Origin: Candidatus Nitrososphaera evergladensis SR1
GTDB taxonomy: Archaea; Thermoproteota; Nitrososphaeria; Nitrososphaerales; Nitrososphaeraceae
NCBI RefSeq assembly: GCF_000730285.1
Contig: NZ_CP007174.1
Coordinates: forward strand, 2,356,001-2,420,000
DNA length: 64,000 nt
Reading direction: 5' to 3'
In this document: piece after piece, positions 61,537 through 64,000 of the stretch
Layout: the number at the start of each line of letters is the position of its first letter
Numbering within the stretch: position 1 is the first letter of the stretch
Translations under genes and position numbers: made by a program
The notes under the pieces: generated by a model
What the model saw: the letters and a program-made list of their open reading frames with translations, nothing else
The model's database searches: none
What the model was told of the DNA's origin: nothing

Positions 61537-62721
61537 TTGGATGCACGAAACATCGGCCTGCGCAACATCGAGGTCGCCGATACCAAGATATGCTCAATTG
61601 ACGGCGAGAACGGGAAGCTGATTTACCGCGGATTTGACATACTTGACCTTGTAAACCATTCCACCTTTGAAGAAACGTCTTACCTCCTGCTTTTTGGCGA
61701 GCTCCCAAGCCCGGAGCAGCTGACAGACTTTGGCCGCAGGCTGCGCGAGGCGCGCGGCATACCCGAGCCGATGATAAAGAGCATGAAAAACCGTCCCAAG
61801 AGGGCGCAACCGATGGACGTGCTCCAGTCGTGCGTTGCCGAGCTTGCAGACTATGACCTCAACATCGATGATTTCTCAAAGGAGGCGCACACGAGGCGCG
61901 CCATTACGCTCATTGCAAAGATCCCCTCAATCGTTGCGGCATGGAACCGCGTACGGACCGGCCAGCACGTGGTCGACCCGATGGAAGAGGGCTCTCACGC
62001 AGCCAATTTCCTCTACATGCTGAGAGGCGTCGAGCCGTCGGCTGAGGAGGCCAAGGTGATGGACATCTGCTTCATACTGCACGCCGAGCACAGCTTTAAC
62101 GCATCCACTTTTGCGGCACGCGAGATATCGTCTACGAGGGCCAGCATGTACGCGGCAATAAGCGGCGCGGTGGGCGCGCTGTCCGGCGAACTGCACGGCG
62201 GCGCAAACGTGCAGGTCATGAAGATGCTTTTAGAGATAGGCGACCCGGCAAACGTGGAAAAATGGGTTGCAAGCCGCCTGTCGTCGGGAGGCAGAATAAT
62301 GGGCATGGGCCACGCAGTGTACCGCACCACGGATCCCCGCGCCGACATCCTCTCAAGGCTCTCAAAGGCGATTTCAAAGGAAAAGAACAACAAGTGGTTC
62401 GAGATAACCGAGCGTGCCGAAAAGGCGACAAAGAAATGGATGCTTGAAAACAAAGGACAGGCAATCTATCCAAACGTGGACCTCTACAGCGCCTCAATAT
62501 ACTACAGCATGGGAATCCCGATGGACCTCAACACACCGATATTTGCAATATCCAGGATATCAGGCTGGGCGTCGCACGTCATCGAGGAAAAGTTTGCAGA
62601 GGCGGCACCCAAGCCGGCGCTCTACCGGCCAAAGGCAGTGTACATCGGCCGGTACTGCGGCCCTATGGGCTGCGAGTACGTCCCGCTTTCAGAGCGCAAA
62701 CAACAGCAGCAGGTCGCCTAG
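61537..62721 (+). CDS. gltA: Citrate synthase
   Basis: This 394-residue enzyme condenses acetyl-CoA and oxaloacetate. Visible landmarks are YRGFDILDLVNHSTFEE, LHAEHSFNASTFAAR, LSGELHGGANVQVMKML (catalytic His), MGMGHAVYRTTDPRA (catalytic His) and the catalytic Asp region NVDLYSASIYY. The start is a TTG at 61537, some 25 bases after a TATA-like tgcttaatatag (61501-61512), fitting a leaderless message. The last bases overlap a convergent small gene. Confidence 0.95.
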   Translation: MDARNIGLRNIEVADTKICSIDGENGKLIYRGFDILDLVNHSTFEETSYLLLFGELPSPEQLTDFGRRLREARGIPEPMIKSMKNRPKRAQPMDVLQSCVAELADYDLNIDDFSKEAHTRRAITLIAKIPSIVAAWNRVRTGQHVVDPMEEGSHAANFLYMLRGVEPSAEEAKVMDICFILHAEHSFNASTFAAREISSTRASMYAAISGAVGALSGELHGGANVQVMKMLLEIGDPANVEKWVASRLSSGGRIMGMGHAVYRTTDPRADILSRLSKAISKEKNNKWFEITERAEKATKKWMLENKGQAIYPNVDLYSASIYYSMGIPMDLNTPIFAISRISGWASHVIEEKFAEAAPKPALYRPKAVYIGRYCGPMGCEYVPLSERKQQQQVA

Positions 62722-63014
62722 TTGCCGGCAACAGACCTTGCCTTCATCCACTCTCTTGCCCTGCGCTCTGCCATGTGCTTTTTCAGGATGATAAGCGCCA
62801 TCTCGTAGAACGTGACGCCGTTTCTGCGCGACTGCATGTCTATCCATTTCAGGCCTTCTGCAAGCTCGGGATCTCCCTCGGCGCTGACTACGAGGTCGTC
62901 AACAATCTTCATAAAGTTCTCGTCGTCGGCTTCGCTTGCAATCATGTCAGTAATGTCAGGTAGCCGGATAGCGTTTTGATGCCGCAGTTCAAGCAGTATT
63001 GACACACTGCACAT
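62718..63014 (-). CDS. Small hypothetical protein
   Basis: This 98-residue protein is read from the ATG at 63014; a TTG at 63053 would add 13 residues. It is acidic in the middle (IASEADDENFMKIVDDLVVSAEGD) and helical at the end (FYEMALIILKKHMAERRAREW). It overlaps the end of gltA by four bases in convergent orientation. No domain is recognised. Confidence 0.6.
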   Translation of the reverse strand: MCSVSILLELRHQNAIRLPDITDMIASEADDENFMKIVDDLVVSAEGDPELAEGLKWIDMQSRRNGVTFYEMALIILKKHMAERRAREWMKARSVAGN

Positions 63015-63197
63015 ATTATTTTGACACAAGCAGAAAAGCGAATAATCGAGCAAATGTTTGCAGAATACCGAAAATCATGCTCGATTTTGAAAATTTCGCA
63101 TTGCGCCTTCAAATACTTAAATAAGCCCCCGGTTTGATTTGTATGTCAAATGGTTTCTGGGAATGAGGCGAGGGGCCCCGATGGAGGCTCTTGCTAA

Positions 63198-64000
63198 TTG
63201 AGAATAAAGTTTGGTTTTACGCAGGGTCTCAACGTTGCAAGGCTTGGCCTTGACGAGACCCAGATCCTCACAGCAGCGCAGATGGCAGACAGGCTGGACT
63301 ATGACTCGGTGTGGGCGATGGACCACTCTAACGTGCCGCAGTGGAAGAACGCAGTGGTAAACGACGCCTGGCTCATGCTTGCAGCGATAGGCGCGGTGAC
63401 AAGAAACGTCGAGCTTGGGACGTGCGTCACCGACGCAATACGCAGGCACCCGTCCGCAATAGCGCTGTCGACGATTACGCTTGACAGGATAACAAACGGC
63501 AGGGGCGTGCTTGGCATCGGCGCCGGCGAGGCCCAGAACGTCGTCGACTTTGGAATCGAGTTTTCCAAGCCGGTCACGAAATTCAGGGAGCAGCTTGAAG
63601 TCATTGAAAAGCTCTTCGAGTCAGACCCGGACAACCGCGTCAACTACGAGGGCCAGTACTACAAGCTCGTAAACGCCTGCCTGCAGGCTGCAAGCGTCAG
63701 AAAGCCAAGGCCGCCCGTGTACATTGCCGCAGGCGCGCCAAAGACGCTTGAGCTGTGCGCCACGTACGGCGACGGATGGATCCCGATCGGCTACACGCCA
63801 GAATTGTTCAAGGCGCACGCCAGCATCATCAAGGATCACGCAAAGAGGCTCGGCCGCGACCTTTCAGGCTTCCAGTTTGCAAACGACGTCGACATTTACT
63901 TCTCCGAAGACGGCGAGGAGGCATGGAACAAGATGAAAAATGCAGTAAAGGTCAGCCTCTACAAGCCGGAGCTGCTAAAAGTGCACAACATCCCCCAGTC
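63198..64000 (+). CDS. F420/LLM-class oxidoreductase, Mer-like, cut by the window end
   Basis: About 267 codons are visible from a TTG at 63198, with an SD-like ggaggc at 63183-63188. The order RIKFGFTQGLN, YDSVWAMDHSN, LGTCVTDAIRRHPSAIALSTITLDRITNGRGVLGIGAG (in parts) and PPVYIAAGAPKTLELCATYGDGWIP belongs to bacterial-luciferase-like flavin/F420 enzymes of the methylenetetrahydromethanopterin reductase group. The C-terminus is outside the window. In ammonia oxidisers these are common and their substrates mostly unknown. Confidence 0.88.
   Translation, partial: MRIKFGFTQGLNVARLGLDETQILTAAQMADRLDYDSVWAMDHSNVPQWKNAVVNDAWLMLAAIGAVTRNVELGTCVTDAIRRHPSAIALSTITLDRITNGRGVLGIGAGEAQNVVDFGIEFSKPVTKFREQLEVIEKLFESDPDNRVNYEGQYYKLVNACLQAASVRKPRPPVYIAAGAPKTLELCATYGDGWIPIGYTPELFKAHASIIKDHAKRLGRDLSGFQFANDVDIYFSEDGEEAWNKMKNAVKVSLYKPELLKVHNIPQ

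Noticed and set aside
1-64000. CRISPR arrays, tRNA/rRNA genes and insertion sequences
   Set aside because: I saw no regularly spaced repeats, no T-arm-like GGTTCRAATCC, no rRNA cores and no transposase motifs.

Overview
This window comes from an ammonia-oxidising archaeon of the Nitrososphaera group (Thaumarchaeota/Nitrososphaerota, soil group I.1b). The evidence is the mix of archaeal informational genes (EF-1alpha, S10, RpoP, class I LysRS, thermosomes), leaderless genes behind AT-rich TATA boxes, many copper proteins with PEFG-like C-terminal sorting signals, and a full urease locus with two types of urea transporter. The moderately GC-rich sequence and the doubled urease set resemble Nitrososphaera viennensis-like genomes. 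The genus is an inference, because no marker could be searched.

Layout. 1-7.7 kb: secreted copper-related proteins (two CopC/CopD proteins, one fused to a beta-propeller; a cupredoxin; several C-terminally anchored proteins). 7.8-17 kb: a BtuF-like protein, S10/EF-1alpha, and a gluconeogenic group (FBP aldolase/phosphatase, triosephosphate isomerase, pyruvate phosphate dikinase) with a methyltransferase and a TRIC-type membrane protein. 17-31.5 kb: housekeeping and accessory genes (MFS transporter, methyltransferase, rpoP with zinc-finger neighbours, two PII proteins flanking a bacterial-looking DUF1326 cassette, SDR, DHH, HAD, LysRS, Elp3, PurM). 31.7-32.6 kb: DUF190 and small proteins.

32.5-44.7 kb: urease locus 1, reading leftward as ureA-ureB-ureC-thermosome-hypothetical-ureE-ureF-ureG-ureD. 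Upstream of it lie a hypothetical gene, a UT-type urea channel, and a DUR3-like symporter fused to a universal-stress domain. An Lrp-type regulator is divergent from the symporter.

45.4-52 kb: two ParB-like proteins about 5 kb apart, a universal stress protein, a protein that looks like three tandem ribbon-helix-helix-like units, and an SSS symporter. 52-59.8 kb: a second nitrogen/nickel island. It holds an arginase/agmatinase-family ureohydrolase followed at once by a divergent urease-gamma-like protein, then a NiCoT nickel transporter, NikR, a thermosome with a histidine-rich tail, and a second ureABC without accessory genes. In this island ureC appears to start at a CTG overlapping the ureB stop. 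59.8-64 kb: a small protein, a membrane-anchored intradiol dioxygenase, citrate synthase and an F420/LLM-type oxidoreductase cut by the window edge.

How the parts may work together: a guanidino compound could be hydrolysed to urea by the ureohydrolase. Urea, made internally or imported by UT/DUR3, would be split by two ureases that share one set of UreDEFG proteins, with nickel supplied by NiCoT under NikR control. The products are ammonia for oxidation and assimilation, and CO2. A 9-bp motif (GTAG[A/T]TTAC) recurs in the intergenic spaces of the 46.9-57.3 kb region and may define a shared regulon.

No rRNA, tRNA, CRISPR array or complete insertion sequence was recognised.
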